A stretch of DNA of 64,000 nucleotides from Pseudoclavibacter terrae (GTDB taxonomy: Bacteria; Actinomycetota; Actinomycetes; Actinomycetales; Microbacteriaceae). A program made the translations under genes and the position numbers. The notes below the pieces were generated by a model. The model saw only the letters and a list, made by a program, of their open reading frames with translations. It ran no database searches and was not told the DNA's origin. The DNA lies in contig NZ_WBJX01000006.1 in the NCBI RefSeq assembly GCF_008831075.1, forward strand, positions 237,762-301,761. Reading direction: 5' to 3'. Shown in pieces: positions 21,360 to 31,169 of the stretch. How positions within the stretch are numbered: position 1 is the stretch's first letter; every line of letters begins with the position of its first letter.

Positions 21360-22442
21360 ATGCCAAACCCAGCAGACCGCGAAAAGGCACTTGACGCCGC
21401 ACTCGCCCAGATCGACCGCCAGTTCGGCAAGGGGTCGGTCATGCGCCTCGGAAGCGACGAGCGCGCACCCGTTGAGACCATCCCGACCGGATCCGTCGCG
21501 CTCGACGTCGCGCTCGGCATCGGGGGGCTCCCTCGCGGCCGCATCGTCGAGATCTACGGCCCGGAGTCCTCGGGTAAGACGACGCTGACGCTCCACGCCA
21601 TCGCGAACGCGCAGCGTGCCGGCGGCATCGCGGCGTTCATCGACGCCGAGCACGCGCTCGACCCCGAGTACGCGAAGAAGCTCGGCGTCGACATCGATGC
21701 ACTCCTCGTCGCTCAGCCAGACACCGGCGAGCAGGCGCTTGAGATCACGGACATGCTGATCCGCTCTGGCTCCGTCGACCTCGTCGTCATCGACTCCGTG
21801 GCGGCCCTCGTGCCGAAGGCGGAGATCGAAGGAGAGATGGGCGACAGCCACGTTGGCCTCCAGGCGCGCCTCATGTCGCAGGCGCTCCGCAAGCTCACCG
21901 GTGGGCTCAGCCAGACGAAGACCACCGCCATCTTCATCAACCAGCTCCGCGAGAAGATCGGTGTCTTCTTCGGCAGCCCCGAGACCACCGCCGGTGGAAA
22001 GGCTTTGAAGTTCTACGCCTCGGTCCGCCTCGACATCCGTCGCATCGAGACCCTCAAGGACGGCACCGACGCCGTCGGCAACCGCACCCGTGTGAAGGTC
22101 GTCAAGAACAAGATGGCACCGCCCTTCAAGCAGGCGGAGTTCGACATCCTCTACGGTGTCGGCATCTCCCGCGAGGGCTCGCTCATCGACTTCGGGGTCG
22201 AGCACGGCCTCGTGCGCAAGTCGGGCGCCTGGTACACCTACGAAGGCGACCAGCTGGGGCAAGGCAAAGAGAACGCCCGCAACTTCCTCATCCAGCACCC
22301 CGAGATCGCCGAGGAGATCGAGCGCAAGATCCTGGCGAAGCTCGGTGTGGGCCAGCCAGCCGACGCGCCCGCCGAGGCTGTCGAGGCACCGCTCGCGCCT
22401 GTCGCCGCCGAGGCGAAGGTCGCTCAGCGGCGCGGCGCATGA
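21360..22442 (+). CDS. recA: Recombinase RecA
   Basis: DNA strand-exchange protein and coprotease for LexA. The protein is 360 aa, full length and without an intein. Walker A is GPESSGKT at 67-74; [20 protein letters not shown] and the L2 loop with [17 protein letters not shown] are intact. The C-terminus is acidic/Ala-rich. The ATG follows GAGAGGACCATCACC. A LexA box lies about 200 nt upstream, and recX overlaps the stop (ATGA), indicating coexpression. Confidence 0.99.
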   Translation: MPNPADREKALDAALAQIDRQFGKGSVMRLGSDERAPVETIPTGSVALDVALGIGGLPRGRIVEIYGPESSGKTTLTLHAIANAQRAGGIAAFIDAEHALDPEYAKKLGVDIDALLVAQPDTGEQALEITDMLIRSGSVDLVVIDSVAALVPKAEIEGEMGDSHVGLQARLMSQALRKLTGGLSQTKTTAIFINQLREKIGVFFGSPETTAGGKALKFYASVRLDIRRIETLKDGTDAVGNRTRVKVVKNKMAPPFKQAEFDILYGVGISREGSLIDFGVEHGLVRKSGAWYTYEGDQLGQGKENARNFLIQHPEIAEEIERKILAKLGVGQPADAPAEAVEAPLAPVAAEAKVAQRRGA

Positions 22443-23302
22443 CCGACGAGCTCGCTCCGGTGACGCCCCTCTTCGGGGCGTCGCCCGCGGGCCGTCAGCC
22501 AGCCTCGAAGGCTGACCCGGTCGAGCCGACCACGGAGTCGGCCCCGTCGAGTCCGACGATGCGAGACGCTGCCAGCTCTGCGGCACAGTCCCGCCCCTCG
22601 ACCGGCGGAACTCCGAGACTCGTTTCCATCCCAGGCGGGCAAGGCGAGACACAGGCTTTCACGGCCGTCGTGCCCGCTGGGATGGACTCGGAATCTCGGC
22701 TGCGGCTTGTCGAAGAAGCGCAGGAGACGCTGGTCCGTGCGCTCGCACGCAGCGACCGGTCGACCGAGGAGGCGCGGCGACTGCTCCGAGACTGGCGAGG
22801 CGAGGACCCGAGGGGGGCGCAGGCTCCCGAGGACGGCTCCGACGAAGCCGCCGAGTACGAGGCATCCCTTCGGCTCGACGACGACGAGACCGAGCGGATC
22901 ATCGAACGCTGCACTGAGCTCGGCTACCTCGACGACTTCAGACTCGCCGAGCTGCTCGTGCACAAGGCCAGAGACAAGAAGCGGTCGGGCATCCAGGGCG
23001 TCGAGCGCGCCCTTCGCGACCGGCACCTCTCCACGGAAGCGATCCAGGAGGCGCTCGCCGAGATCGATCGCGACGACGAGCTCGAGCGCGCCACCGAACT
23101 CGCCACCGAGCGCGCCAGGCGAGTGACCGGGGTCGAGCCAGACGCGGCGATCCGTCGCATCGCCGGGTTCCTCTCCAGGCGCGGATACTCCGCAGGCGTC
23201 GCGTTCGCCGCTGCCAGGGAAGCCGTCCAGGGAGGTGCCAGGACACACCGCCCCACGAGCGGCTCAGCCGGCGTGTTCTTCGGCGTCACTCCCGTCGAGT
23301 AG
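22439..23302 (+). CDS. recX: RecX family regulator of RecA
   Basis: Inhibits RecA filament growth and coprotease activity. The protein is 287 aa, longer than the usual 150-180. The first ~130 residues are Pro/Ser/Ala-rich and look disordered. The RecX three-helix repeats follow, including [20 protein letters not shown], then [16 protein letters not shown] and [14 protein letters not shown]. The start overlaps recA (ATGA). The last 39 nt overlap the convergent unknown gene. Confidence 0.92.
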   Translation: MTDELAPVTPLFGASPAGRQPASKADPVEPTTESAPSSPTMRDAASSAAQSRPSTGGTPRLVSIPGGQGETQAFTAVVPAGMDSESRLRLVEEAQETLVRALARSDRSTEEARRLLRDWRGEDPRGAQAPEDGSDEAAEYEASLRLDDDETERIIERCTELGYLDDFRLAELLVHKARDKKRSGIQGVERALRDRHLSTEAIQEALAEIDRDDELERATELATERARRVTGVEPDAAIRRIAGFLSRRGYSAGVAFAAAREAVQGGARTHRPTSGSAGVFFGVTPVE

Positions 23303-24205
23303 CGCCAGCGCAACGCGCTGCCCCTCAGCGTCGCGGGCGACCTCGAGGCGGACCAGAGCCTCCTCGAGGGCTCGCCGAGCCGCGGCTGGAGCACCAGCCC
23401 GATCGTGTGCCTCAGCCAACACGAAGCCCACGCGACCTGCCGCGCGCAGGTCCCGTTCCGCTTCGAGGGCCGAGATGGCAGCCATCGCCTGCGTCGCCGC
23501 ACGCGACGGCTCGCCGTCCCGCAAGGCCGCGCGAGCGCGGCGAACCGCCACGATCGCGGCCTCCTGCTCCCGCTCGGCGACGGGCGACAGGTGCAGGGCC
23601 GCGATCTGCAGGTTGGCGTCGAAACCCGCGAACACCGCGGCACCCGACGGGAACGACGTCGCCCCGAGGGCCAGGAGCACCTCGCTCCGCCCGGCGAACT
23701 CCACGGCCGTCACGGGCAGCCCCCGCGACGCCGCTGCCGGAGCAACCACCTCATCCACCCACCGATCCCAAGCGAACTCGCTCTGTCGGTACTGATCGCG
23801 CAGCCCCGCGTCGCAGACGATCAGCAGCCCATGGCGCGGCTCGACAACCGGCACCTCGCCCTGGAGCTCGCTCGGCAGAGAATGCCAGTACGCCTCATCG
23901 CGAGGCGCGTCCCTCCAGCGCTCAGGCTCATCGTGCATCGAGATCGTCAGAGCCTCGAGGCTCGAGGCCCCCGACTCATCGGTGACCACCGTGGTCACCG
24001 TCTGCAGCGGACCCCCACCCACCTTCAGCACGAGACCGTCGACTCCGTTCTCACCGCCCGCCGGTCCGACATACAGGGCCCCGCTCGGCGCCGAGATGAC
24101 AGCCGAACGCTCCCCGCGCGCCTCAACGCGGCCAGCATCGGTCTGCAGCAGCCCCCTCTGGAGAGCAAGAGAAGTCGCCGGTGTGACGCCGTCATCAGTG
24201 GTCAT
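23264..24205 (-). CDS. Hypothetical protein, unrecognised
   Basis: A 313-aa protein whose composition looks like a real globular product, not an antisense shadow. No membrane segment or signal peptide is visible. The middle has hydrophobic strands (HGLLIVCDA, VTAVEFAGRSEVLLALGA, GAAVFAGFDANLQIAALHL). The last ~90 residues are Ala/Arg/Glu-rich helices that resemble TPR pairs. I do not recognise the family. ATG 24205 is chosen; ATG 24214 is in frame three codons upstream. The gene diverges from miaB with a 67-nt shared promoter region and overlaps recX by 39 nt at its 3' end. Confidence 0.72.
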   Translation of the reverse strand: MTTDDGVTPATSLALQRGLLQTDAGRVEARGERSAVISAPSGALYVGPAGGENGVDGLVLKVGGGPLQTVTTVVTDESGASSLEALTISMHDEPERWRDAPRDEAYWHSLPSELQGEVPVVEPRHGLLIVCDAGLRDQYRQSEFAWDRWVDEVVAPAAASRGLPVTAVEFAGRSEVLLALGATSFPSGAAVFAGFDANLQIAALHLSPVAEREQEAAIVAVRRARAALRDGEPSRAATQAMAAISALEAERDLRAAGRVGFVLAEAHDRAGAPAAARRALEEALVRLEVARDAEGQRVALALLDGSDAEEHAG

Positions 24206-24272
24206 GGCTCGCATCCCGCCAGCGTAGCGGTGGCAGTGCGCCATCGTGAAGCGAACGTAGAATTGGCGGATC

Positions 24273-25796
24273 ATGAGCGAGACAGCCACACCCATCGCAC
24301 CCTCCCCAGCTGCACGCAGACCAGACGGGTCGCCGAGGAGCTACGAAGTGCGCACGCTCGGCTGTCAGATGAACGTGCACGACTCCGAGCGCATGTCCGG
24401 TTCGCTGCGCGCTGCTGGGTACGTCGAAGCCGAGGGCCTCGAACCAGACGTCGTCGTCATCAACACGTGCGCCGTCCGCGAGAACGCGGACAACCGTCTC
24501 TACGGCAACCTCGGGCAGCTGGCTGCCATCAAGCGCGAACACGAAGGCATGCAGATCGCCGTCGGCGGGTGCCTGGCCCAGAAGGATCGCGGAACGATCC
24601 TGGAAAAGGCCCCGTGGGTCGACGTGGTCTTCGGAACACACAACATGGGGGCGCTGCCGAGCCTCCTCGAGCGGGCACGGCACAACGACGAGGCCCAGCT
24701 CGAGATCCTCGAATCCCTCGACGTCTTCCCGTCGACGCTGCCGACCAAGCGCGACTCGACCTACTCCGGGTGGGTGTCCATCTCAGTGGGATGCAACAAC
24801 ACCTGCACCTTCTGCATCGTGCCGTCGCTCCGAGGCAAGGAGAAGGACCGCAGGCCAGGAGACGTCCTCGGCGAGATGCGTGCGCTCGTCGACGACGGCG
24901 CGATCGAGGTCACGCTGCTCGGGCAGAACGTCAACTCCTACGGGGTCGAGTTCGGCGACCGCCAGGCATTCAGCAAGCTCCTCCGCGCGGCCGGCCAGAT
25001 CGAAGGCCTCGAACGCGTGCGCTTCACGAGCCCGCACCCCGCCGCCTTCACGCAGGACGTCATCGATGCCATGGCGGAGACCCCCAACGTCATGCCGCAG
25101 CTCCACATGCCACTGCAGTCCGGCTCGGAGCGCATCCTCAAAGCCATGCGGCGCTCGTACCGCAGCACGAAGTTCCTCGGCATCCTCGACAAGGTGAGAG
25201 AGCAGATGCCGCACGCTGCCATCACCACCGACATCATCGTCGGCTTCCCGGGTGAGACCGAAGAGGACTTCGCCGAGACCATGCGCGTCGTCGAGGCCTC
25301 GAGATTCGCGAGTGCCTTCACCTTCCAGTACTCGATCCGGCCGGGCACGCCCGCCGCGACGATGCCGGATCAGGTGCCGAAGGCGGTCGTGCAGGAGCGC
25401 TACGAGCGGCTCATGGCGCTGCAGGACCGCATCAGCCGCGAGGAGAACGAGAAGCTCGTCGGCTCGGTGCAGCGGATCCTGGTCAGCGCAGGCGAGGGGA
25501 AGAAAGACGGCGAGACCCATCGCATGTCCGGGCGAGCTGAAGACAACAGGCTCGTGCACTTCTCTGTGCCGACGGATGCGGAGCGTCCGCGACCCGGGGA
25601 CGTCGTGACCGCCGAGATCACGACCGCGGCGTCGTTCCACCTCGTGGCCGATGCCCGCTCGCCCCACCTCGATGTCCGCCGGACGACGGCGGGGGACGCC
25701 TGGGATCGGTCGCTCGCGGAGAGCTGCGCGGTACCGACGCCGGGAGGAGCCCAGAGCCGCGTCTCGCTCGGTCTTCCGACGCTCCGGCGAGCCTGA
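24273..25796 (+). CDS. miaB: tRNA-2-methylthio-N6-dimethylallyladenosine synthase
   Basis: Radical-SAM methylthiotransferase that adds a methylthio group to i6A37 of tRNAs reading UNN codons. The protein is 507 aa. The UPF0004 domain begins TLGCQMN (Cys31) with NTCAVRE and GGCLAQKD Cys residues for the auxiliary cluster. Radical-SAM cysteines are Cys174, Cys178 and Cys181 in [13 protein letters not shown] domain follows. TAGAAT (24258-24263) is 9 nt before the ATG, suggesting a leaderless mRNA. miaA, which supplies its substrate, starts 2 nt after the stop. Confidence 0.97.
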   Translation: MSETATPIAPSPAARRPDGSPRSYEVRTLGCQMNVHDSERMSGSLRAAGYVEAEGLEPDVVVINTCAVRENADNRLYGNLGQLAAIKREHEGMQIAVGGCLAQKDRGTILEKAPWVDVVFGTHNMGALPSLLERARHNDEAQLEILESLDVFPSTLPTKRDSTYSGWVSISVGCNNTCTFCIVPSLRGKEKDRRPGDVLGEMRALVDDGAIEVTLLGQNVNSYGVEFGDRQAFSKLLRAAGQIEGLERVRFTSPHPAAFTQDVIDAMAETPNVMPQLHMPLQSGSERILKAMRRSYRSTKFLGILDKVREQMPHAAITTDIIVGFPGETEEDFAETMRVVEASRFASAFTFQYSIRPGTPAATMPDQVPKAVVQERYERLMALQDRISREENEKLVGSVQRILVSAGEGKKDGETHRMSGRAEDNRLVHFSVPTDAERPRPGDVVTAEITTAASFHLVADARSPHLDVRRTTAGDAWDRSLAESCAVPTPGGAQSRVSLGLPTLRRA

Positions 25797-25798
25797 CC

Positions 25799-26710
25799 GT
25801 GTTCATCACGATCGGGGGAGCGACCGGCACGGGCAAGTCGCGGCTCTCGCTCGAGGTGGCCGCCCGGCTTCGCGCCGCAGGTCGAGGAGCTCAGATCATC
25901 AACGCCGACGCCATGCAGCTGTACCGCGGCATGGACATCGGCACCGCGAAGCTCAGCGTCGAGGAACGCGAGGGAGTGCAGCACCACCTCCTCGACGTCC
26001 TGGAGGTCACAGAGGACGCGAGCGTCGCCTGGTACCAGGAACGCGCGAGAGCTCTCATCGCGCAGATCGAAGACGAGGGAGACGTGCCTATCCTCGTCGG
26101 CGGATCCGGGCTCTACATCGCCGGCGTGTGCTTCGACCTGCGATTCCCCGGAACCGACCCGCAGATCCGCGCGCGGCTCGACGCCGAGTTGGAGAGCGAC
26201 GGACCTGGCCCGCTCTTCGCACGGCTGCGTGAGCTGGACCCGACCGCCGCAGCCACGATGGACGCGCGGAACGGTCGTCGTCTCGTCCGTGCGCTCGAGG
26301 TGATCGAGGTCACCGGCGAGCCGTTCAGCGCGCAGCTGCCCGACCAGGAGGCGACCTGGCGTGACGTGACCTTCGCCGTCGTCGAGGAGCACCGCGAAGT
26401 GCTCACGCCGCGGCTGGACGCCAGGGTGGAGCGGATGTGGGACAGCGGACTCCTGGAAGAGACGGAGACGCTGGCGGAAGCCGGCCTGGAACGCGGTACG
26501 ACCGCGAGACGAGCCATCGGCTACCAGCAGGCGCTCGCGCAACTTCGAGGTCAGGTGACTCGCGCTGAGGCGATCGCGGAGGCGCAGCTGCTCACTCGGA
26601 AGTACGCGAGGCGACAGGTCTCGTGGTTCCGTCGCTACCGCACGGCCGTCCGCGCGCACGGCGGCGAGGGCTTCGCCGCCCAGCGCATCATCGAAGCAGC
26701 TGGACTCTGA
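25799..26710 (+). CDS. miaA: tRNA dimethylallyltransferase
   Basis: Transfers dimethylallyl from DMAPP to A37 of tRNA, the step before MiaB. The protein is 303 aa with P-loop GATGTGKS at 7-14, the DAMQLYRGMDIGTAK motif and LVGGSGLYI. The C-terminal part has RRAIGYQQAL and RYARRQVSWFRR-type sequence (here KYARRQVSWFRR). The GTG start is 2 nt after miaB, so translation is probably coupled. dapF follows after 51 nt. Confidence 0.96.
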   Translation: MFITIGGATGTGKSRLSLEVAARLRAAGRGAQIINADAMQLYRGMDIGTAKLSVEEREGVQHHLLDVLEVTEDASVAWYQERARALIAQIEDEGDVPILVGGSGLYIAGVCFDLRFPGTDPQIRARLDAELESDGPGPLFARLRELDPTAAATMDARNGRRLVRALEVIEVTGEPFSAQLPDQEATWRDVTFAVVEEHREVLTPRLDARVERMWDSGLLEETETLAEAGLERGTTARRAIGYQQALAQLRGQVTRAEAIAEAQLLTRKYARRQVSWFRRYRTAVRAHGGEGFAAQRIIEAAGL

Positions 26711-26761
26711 TGCGTCGTTCGCTGCGCACGGGCCGGGTCAGATGTCCGTAGCATTGACGCC

Positions 26762-27673
26762 ATGACACAACTCGCGTTCACCAAGGCGCAGGCCACCGGC
26801 AACGACTTCGTCCTCGTCTCCGACCCGGATGGCGAACTCGAGCTGGGACCTCAGCGCGTGGCGCGGCTGTGCGACCGCAACTTCGGCGTCGGCGGCGATG
26901 GGCTCATCCGCGCCGTTCGCTCCGCGCACCTCGCGGAGGGCCGTGAGCTGCAGGCGGCGAACCCCGGCGCAGAGTGGTTCATGGACTACCGCAATGGCGA
27001 CGGATCCATCGCCGAGATGTGTGGCAACGGGGTCCGCGCCTTCGCTAGATTCCTCACCGAGACCGGTCTGGCGACGCTGGCTGCGGGGGAGCGTCTCGAG
27101 ATCGGGACGCGCGCTGGGCTCCGGATCGTCGAGCGCGAGGGCGACGGCTTCCGCGTCGACATGGGTCCGTGGCGTCTTGAGGGCGGAGAGCCGCTGGTGA
27201 CCGTGCCGCACATCGGTGTGTCCCGCCCGGGCCTCGGCATCGACGTCGGGAACCCTCACGTGGTCGTGGCCCTCTCGAGCGAGGAGGAGCTGGATCGTCT
27301 CGAGCTCTTCCACGCCCCGCTCATCGAGCCTGCGCCCGAGCTCGGCGCGAACGTCGAGTTCGTGGTGCCGCACGACCAGCTCGTCCAGGACGGGGTCGGG
27401 CACATCCGGATGCGCGTTCACGAGCGAGGTGTCGGCGAGACGCTCTCCTGCGGCACCGGCGCGGTCGCGTCAGCGCTTGCGGTCCGCTCCTGGGCTGGTG
27501 CAGGAGCGCCGGACGTGTGGTCGGTACGAGTGCCGGGTGGTGTCCTCGAGGTCACCGTCGCGCCGGTCGACGGCGTCGAGCACGTGTTCCTGTCCGGGCC
27601 GGCCGAGATCGCCTTCACCGGCGTTGTCGAGGACGACCTCGCTACTGAGCTCGCCGCACCCGCAGCACTCTGA
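26762..27673 (+). CDS. dapF: Diaminopimelate epimerase
   Basis: Cofactor-independent epimerase converting LL- to meso-diaminopimelate for peptidoglycan and lysine. The protein is 303 aa. The catalytic pair is Cys87 in [13 protein letters not shown] and Cys230 in [19 protein letters not shown] and [10 protein letters not shown] are further signatures. TAGCAT (26749-26754) lies 7 nt before the ATG, suggesting a leaderless transcript. The 3' end overlaps the convergent methyltransferase gene by 32 nt. Confidence 0.97.
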   Translation: MTQLAFTKAQATGNDFVLVSDPDGELELGPQRVARLCDRNFGVGGDGLIRAVRSAHLAEGRELQAANPGAEWFMDYRNGDGSIAEMCGNGVRAFARFLTETGLATLAAGERLEIGTRAGLRIVEREGDGFRVDMGPWRLEGGEPLVTVPHIGVSRPGLGIDVGNPHVVVALSSEEELDRLELFHAPLIEPAPELGANVEFVVPHDQLVQDGVGHIRMRVHERGVGETLSCGTGAVASALAVRSWAGAGAPDVWSVRVPGGVLEVTVAPVDGVEHVFLSGPAEIAFTGVVEDDLATELAAPAAL

Positions 27674-28253
27674 ATCCGGCGTCCGTCGAGTGGCGCTCGA
27701 CGGACAGCTCCGGACCGAACTGCTTCGCGATCCACGCCTGCAGCGAGTCGCCGCCGAGCTTCTTCGCGACGACGAGCCATGCCTCGCCGTTCGCGTTGAG
27801 GCGGGGGAGCCAGTCGATGAGCAGCTGATGCAGCGCGTCCTTCCCGATCCTGATGGGCGGGTTGGACCAGATGAGGTCGAAGCGGGCGTCCGATGGGACA
27901 TCTGACGGCAGGAATGCCCTGATCCGATCGAGGCCGAGGTTCTCTGCATTCTCACGGGTCAGGAGGAGTGCTCGCTCGTTCACATCGACGGCCCACACGT
28001 CGAGCTCCGGCGACTCGAGCGCCAGGGCCAGGCTGATCGCGCCCCAGCCGCAGCCGAGATCCACCGCCGTGCCAGTGCTTGGAGGCTTCGGGGCGGCGGC
28101 GAGCAGCGCCTGGGTTCCTCGATCGAGATGCTCCGGGCTGAAGGTGCCGCCCGCCGTGGTCACGGTCGCTGCGCGCCCCCGGAGCCTGACCTGGATGCTT
28201 CGCCGCTCGAGCGGGCCGTCTGGGGTTGCTGAGAAGTAATGCTGAGCGGTCAC
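27642..28253 (-). CDS. RsmC-like class I SAM methyltransferase
   Basis: A 203-aa protein with Rossmann motif [17 protein letters not shown] and the NPPI tetrad in [11 protein letters not shown], typical of N2-guanine rRNA methyltransferases (RsmC/RlmG type). It starts with HYFSATP, found in many bacterial homologues. It is the length of the single catalytic domain only; the pseudo-domain of E. coli RsmC is absent. The rRNA target cannot be stated. Convergent with dapF (32-nt overlap) and divergent from hflX, with a 36-nt gap. Confidence 0.88.
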   Translation of the reverse strand: MTAQHYFSATPDGPLERRSIQVRLRGRAATVTTAGGTFSPEHLDRGTQALLAAAPKPPSTGTAVDLGCGWGAISLALALESPELDVWAVDVNERALLLTRENAENLGLDRIRAFLPSDVPSDARFDLIWSNPPIRIGKDALHQLLIDWLPRLNANGEAWLVVAKKLGGDSLQAWIAKQFGPELSVERHSTDAGFRVLRVRRAQ

Positions 28254-28289
28254 CCCTAGACGCTAGCACCGGCGTAGAATCGTACGAAT

Positions 28290-29813
28290 ATGCGAGATTC
28301 TGAAACTCCTCCAGGCGAGAGCAACGACGCGATCGACCGAATCCTTCGAGCGGCGAAAGAGCCGGGCGCGACCATGACCCTGTTCTCGTCCGGGCGTGCG
28401 CAGGCACTGCAGGACGGTGCGAGCACGGGGTACGACGGCGAATCCGATGGCGACCAGCTCGAGCGTGAGGCGCGCCAGTCACTGAGGCGCGTCGAGAGCC
28501 TGCGCACGGAACTCGAGGACGTCACCGAGGTCGAGTACCGCAAGGTGCGTCTTGAGCGGGTCGTCCTCGTCGGCGTCTACCGCCGAAACTCCCTCGAGGA
28601 GGCCGAGAACTCCATGCAGGAGCTGGCGGCCCTCGCGGAGACAGCGGGCGCCGTCGTCCTCGACGGCGTACTCCAGCGGCGCCCGAACCCAGACCCGGCC
28701 ACGTACCTGGGCCGAGGCAAGGTCGCGGAGCTGAAGGAGATCGTCGCGGCCCTTGAGGCCGACACGGTGGTCGCGGACACGGAGCTCGCACCAAGCCAGC
28801 GGCGTGCGCTCGAGGACGAGATCAAGGTCAAGGTCATCGACCGCACTGCCGTGATCCTCGACATCTTCTCCCAGCACGCGAAGAGCCGAGAGGGCAAGGC
28901 TCAAGTCGAGCTGGCGCAGATGGAGTACATGCTCCCGCGCCTCCGAGGCTGGGGTGAGTCGATGTCTCGCCAGGCTGGTGGGCAGGTCGGCGGCGGAGCT
29001 GGCATGGGGTCGAGGGGTCCCGGTGAGACGAAGATCGAGCTCGATCGTCGGCGCATTCGCACGAAGATGGCCAAGCTCCGGCACCAGATCGCGGACATGA
29101 AGGACGCCCGCGACGTGAAGCGCGCGACTCGGGAGCGCAACCAGGTGCCGGCAGTCGCCATCGTCGGCTACACCAACGCCGGCAAGTCGAGCCTGCTCAA
29201 CCGCATCACTCATGCGGGAGTTCTGGTCGAGAACGTGCTCTTCGCAACGCTGGACGCGACGGTGCGCAAGGCATCCACCGAGGACGGCCGTCCGTACACG
29301 ATCGCCGACACCGTCGGTTTCGTGCGCAACCTGCCCCACCAGCTGGTCGAGGCCTTCCGTTCGACGCTCGAGGAGCTGCAGGCGGCCGACGTCATCGTGC
29401 ACGCCGTCGACGCCTCGCACCCGGATCCGGCCGCTCAGCTGGCGACGGTCCGCGATGTCATCGGTGAGGTCGAGGCGCACGACGTCCCGGAGATCGTCGT
29501 CTTCACCAAGGCCGACCTCGTCGACAGCGACCGGCGCCTTGAGCTGCAGGGCCTCGCGAACGACGGCATCTTCGTATCTGCGCACACCGGCGAGGGCATC
29601 GACCTGCTGCTCGCGCGAATCGCGGAGCTGCTCCCGACGCCGGAGGTCACGATCGACGTGCTGCTGCCGTTCGAACGAGGTGACCTCGTCTCCTACCTCC
29701 ACGAGCGCGGCGCCGTCCTCGAGTTGGGCCACGAGGAGGGGGGCACTCGCCTCAAGGCGCGAGTGAACCCCGACCAGCTCGGCCTGTTCGAGCAGTTCAC
29801 CGTCGCGGGCTGA
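28290..29813 (+). CDS. hflX: GTPase HflX
   Basis: Ribosome-associated GTPase that splits stalled ribosomes, notably under heat stress. The protein is 507 aa. It has an N-terminal HflX domain (DGVLQRRPNPDPATYLGRGK), a coiled-coil with GGGAGMGSRGPGETKIELDR, and a G domain with G1 GYTNAGKSS at about 293. G3 DTVGFVRNLPHQLVEAF and G4 TKAD follow. TAGAAT (28275-28280) is 9 nt before the ATG and no ribosome site is seen, so it is likely leaderless. A 21-bp hairpin separates it from convergent lexA. Confidence 0.96.
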   Translation: MRDSETPPGESNDAIDRILRAAKEPGATMTLFSSGRAQALQDGASTGYDGESDGDQLEREARQSLRRVESLRTELEDVTEVEYRKVRLERVVLVGVYRRNSLEEAENSMQELAALAETAGAVVLDGVLQRRPNPDPATYLGRGKVAELKEIVAALEADTVVADTELAPSQRRALEDEIKVKVIDRTAVILDIFSQHAKSREGKAQVELAQMEYMLPRLRGWGESMSRQAGGQVGGGAGMGSRGPGETKIELDRRRIRTKMAKLRHQIADMKDARDVKRATRERNQVPAVAIVGYTNAGKSSLLNRITHAGVLVENVLFATLDATVRKASTEDGRPYTIADTVGFVRNLPHQLVEAFRSTLEELQAADVIVHAVDASHPDPAAQLATVRDVIGEVEAHDVPEIVVFTKADLVDSDRRLELQGLANDGIFVSAHTGEGIDLLLARIAELLPTPEVTIDVLLPFERGDLVSYLHERGAVLELGHEEGGTRLKARVNPDQLGLFEQFTVAG

Positions 29814-29839
29814 GTCGCCTCAGCGCGACTGAGCGCCAC

Positions 29840-29884
29840 ACGCAGAAGAGCGGCAAGCCCAATGGGCTTGCCGCTCTTCTGCGT
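29840..29884. terminator. Bidirectional terminator between hflX and lexA
   Basis: Perfect 21-bp stem (29840-29860 with 29864-29884) and AAT loop, between convergent stops of hflX and lexA. The symmetry would serve both directions. Confidence 0.85.
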
Positions 29885-29908
29885 TGAGGTGGGACTTCTC
29901 CGGCAGGA

Positions 29909-30562
29909 TCAGATGGAGCGGAGCACTGCGACGACCTTGCCCAGGATCTCCGCCTCGTCACCGAGGATCGGCTCGAAGTCGCTGTTGCGGGGGAGCAGCC
30001 AGATGTGTCCGTCCCGCTTGCGGAAGGTCTTGACGGTGGCCTCGCCGTCGAGCATGGCAGCGACGATGTCACCGTTCTCCGCAGTGCGCTGCGACCGCAC
30101 CACCACCCAGTCGCCGTCGCAGATGGCGGCGTCGATCATCGACTCGCCGACCACGCGGAGCAGGAAGAGCTCACCCTTGCCGACGATCTGGCGGGGGAGC
30201 GCGAAGACGTCCTCGACCTGCTGCTCCGCCGTGATCGGGATGCCGGCCGCGATGCGACCGACGACAGGCACGAAGGCGGCCTCCGCCGTGTCGTTCGAGT
30301 CTCCGTCGTCCGCGTGGTCGAAATGCACGAGCACCTCGAGGGCTCGTGGCATGCCCGGGTTCCGCTTGATGTAGCCGAACTTCTCAAGCTGCCCGAGCTG
30401 ATGGGTCACGCTCGAGAGCGAGACCAGCCCGACCGTGTCGCCGATCTCGCGCATGCTCGGCGGGTACCCGCGAGTGCGAACCGACTCGATGATGCAGGTC
30501 AGGATCCGCTCCTGCTTCTCGGTCAGCTTCCTGTAGATGTCACTCGCTGGCTTCTTGGCCAT
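29909..30562 (-). CDS. lexA: LexA repressor
   Basis: SOS repressor (217 aa). The N-terminal winged helix contains [13 protein letters not shown]. The cleavage site is Ala106-Gly107 in GRIAAGIPI, and the Ser141 (GESMIDAAI)/Lys178 (EATVKTFRK) dyad is intact. A short acidic linker (about 82-95) joins the domains. ATG 30562 is preferred: GGAGACGAC lies just upstream, and the 22 extra residues of the longer frame are not LexA-like. It is divergent from a LysM gene, a known lexA neighbour. No canonical LexA box was found upstream, only a compact TCGAACGTTCGA palindrome. Confidence 0.97.
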   Translation of the reverse strand: MAKKPASDIYRKLTEKQERILTCIIESVRTRGYPPSMREIGDTVGLVSLSSVTHQLGQLEKFGYIKRNPGMPRALEVLVHFDHADDGDSNDTAEAAFVPVVGRIAAGIPITAEQQVEDVFALPRQIVGKGELFLLRVVGESMIDAAICDGDWVVVRSQRTAENGDIVAAMLDGEATVKTFRKRDGHIWLLPRNSDFEPILGDEAEILGKVVAVLRSI

Positions 30563-30694
30563 GTCGTCTCCGTCCGCTCTCCGACACGGAATGTCGGTGG
30601 CAGATGATGCACTGCCTGATAGCGCCAACCCTACCGAGGGTGCACGCAGCTACGAAACATTTCTTCGAGTGTTGTGGAGGAATGTTCGGCAGAT

Positions 30695-30706
30695 TCGAAC
30701 GTTCGA
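30695..30706. promoter_or_regulatory. TCGAACGTTCGA palindrome in lexA-LysM gap
   Basis: Perfect 12-bp palindrome made of the two LexA half-sites TCGAAC and GTTCGA joined without the usual 4-nt spacer. It ends 2 nt before the -35 of the LysM-gene promoter. A further inverted repeat TTCGA-CCAC-TCGAA lies at 30750-30763. Confidence 0.5.
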
Positions 30707-30708
30707 CC

Positions 30709-30738
30709 TTGACTTGACACTTTGTTCGTAGCTATATT
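30709..30738 (+). promoter_or_regulatory. SigA-type promoter of LysM gene
   Basis: TTGACT (30709-30714), 18-nt spacer, TATATT (30733-30738). This is one of the best -35/-10 matches in the window. Transcription would start about 30745, with a 43-nt leader carrying AGGAGG. Confidence 0.7.
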
Positions 30739-30787
30739 CAGTACATACATTCGACCACTCGAAGATGTGGACGAATCAGGAGGAATC

Positions 30788-31102
30788 ATGAACAACACTG
30801 TCGCACCGCTCCGCCTCACCGTTCGAGGCCGCCGGGTCGTCCTGGCGCTTGCCGCGCTGCCCGTCGCTGCCGCCATCGCGCTCGGCGCCACGCACATGAC
30901 GGCCGCAGCGGCGTCGAGCGAGGCAGCCGATGTCGAGTTCGAGTACGTCACGGTCGGCGCAGGCGACACCCTCTGGGGTATCGCCGAGGAGATCGCAGGC
31001 GACGCCGACGTCCGTGACGTCATCGTCGAGATCTCCAAGCTCAACGCGCTCGAGAACGGCACGGTTCAGGCCGGCCAGCGTCTCGCCCTGCCGCTCGACT
31101 GA
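30788..31102 (+). CDS. LysM domain protein, candidate SOS division inhibitor (DivS/ChiZ/YneA-like)
   Basis: A 104-aa membrane-anchored protein: basic N-terminus, one membrane helix at about 17-36, and a C-terminal LysM domain (about 53-102, with VTVGAGDTLWGIAEEIAG and VQAGQRLALPL) that should bind peptidoglycan. Its position divergent from lexA matches YneA of Bacillus, DivS of Corynebacterium and ChiZ of Mycobacterium, which block division during SOS. That role is inferred from architecture and position. The ATG has a strong AGGAGG site and a good promoter upstream. hisC follows after 67 nt with its own -10-like box. Confidence 0.85.
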   Translation: MNNTVAPLRLTVRGRRVVLALAALPVAAAIALGATHMTAAAASSEAADVEFEYVTVGAGDTLWGIAEEIAGDADVRDVIVEISKLNALENGTVQAGQRLALPLD

Positions 31103-31169
31103 CGTCACACATGTCCTCGACGGACACCTCGGCCGCGGGGCGGCGGGGGCGTCGTCGTAGGCTTATCCG

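Noticed and set aside
21360..22442. Possible intein in recA
   Set aside because: The protein is a continuous 360 aa of normal length with no insertion at the P-loop or other usual sites.
30640..30680. LexA box around ACGAAACATTTCTTCGA
   Set aside because: CGAA and TTCG are separated by 7 nt, while the LexA consensus needs 6, and the inner C and G are missing.
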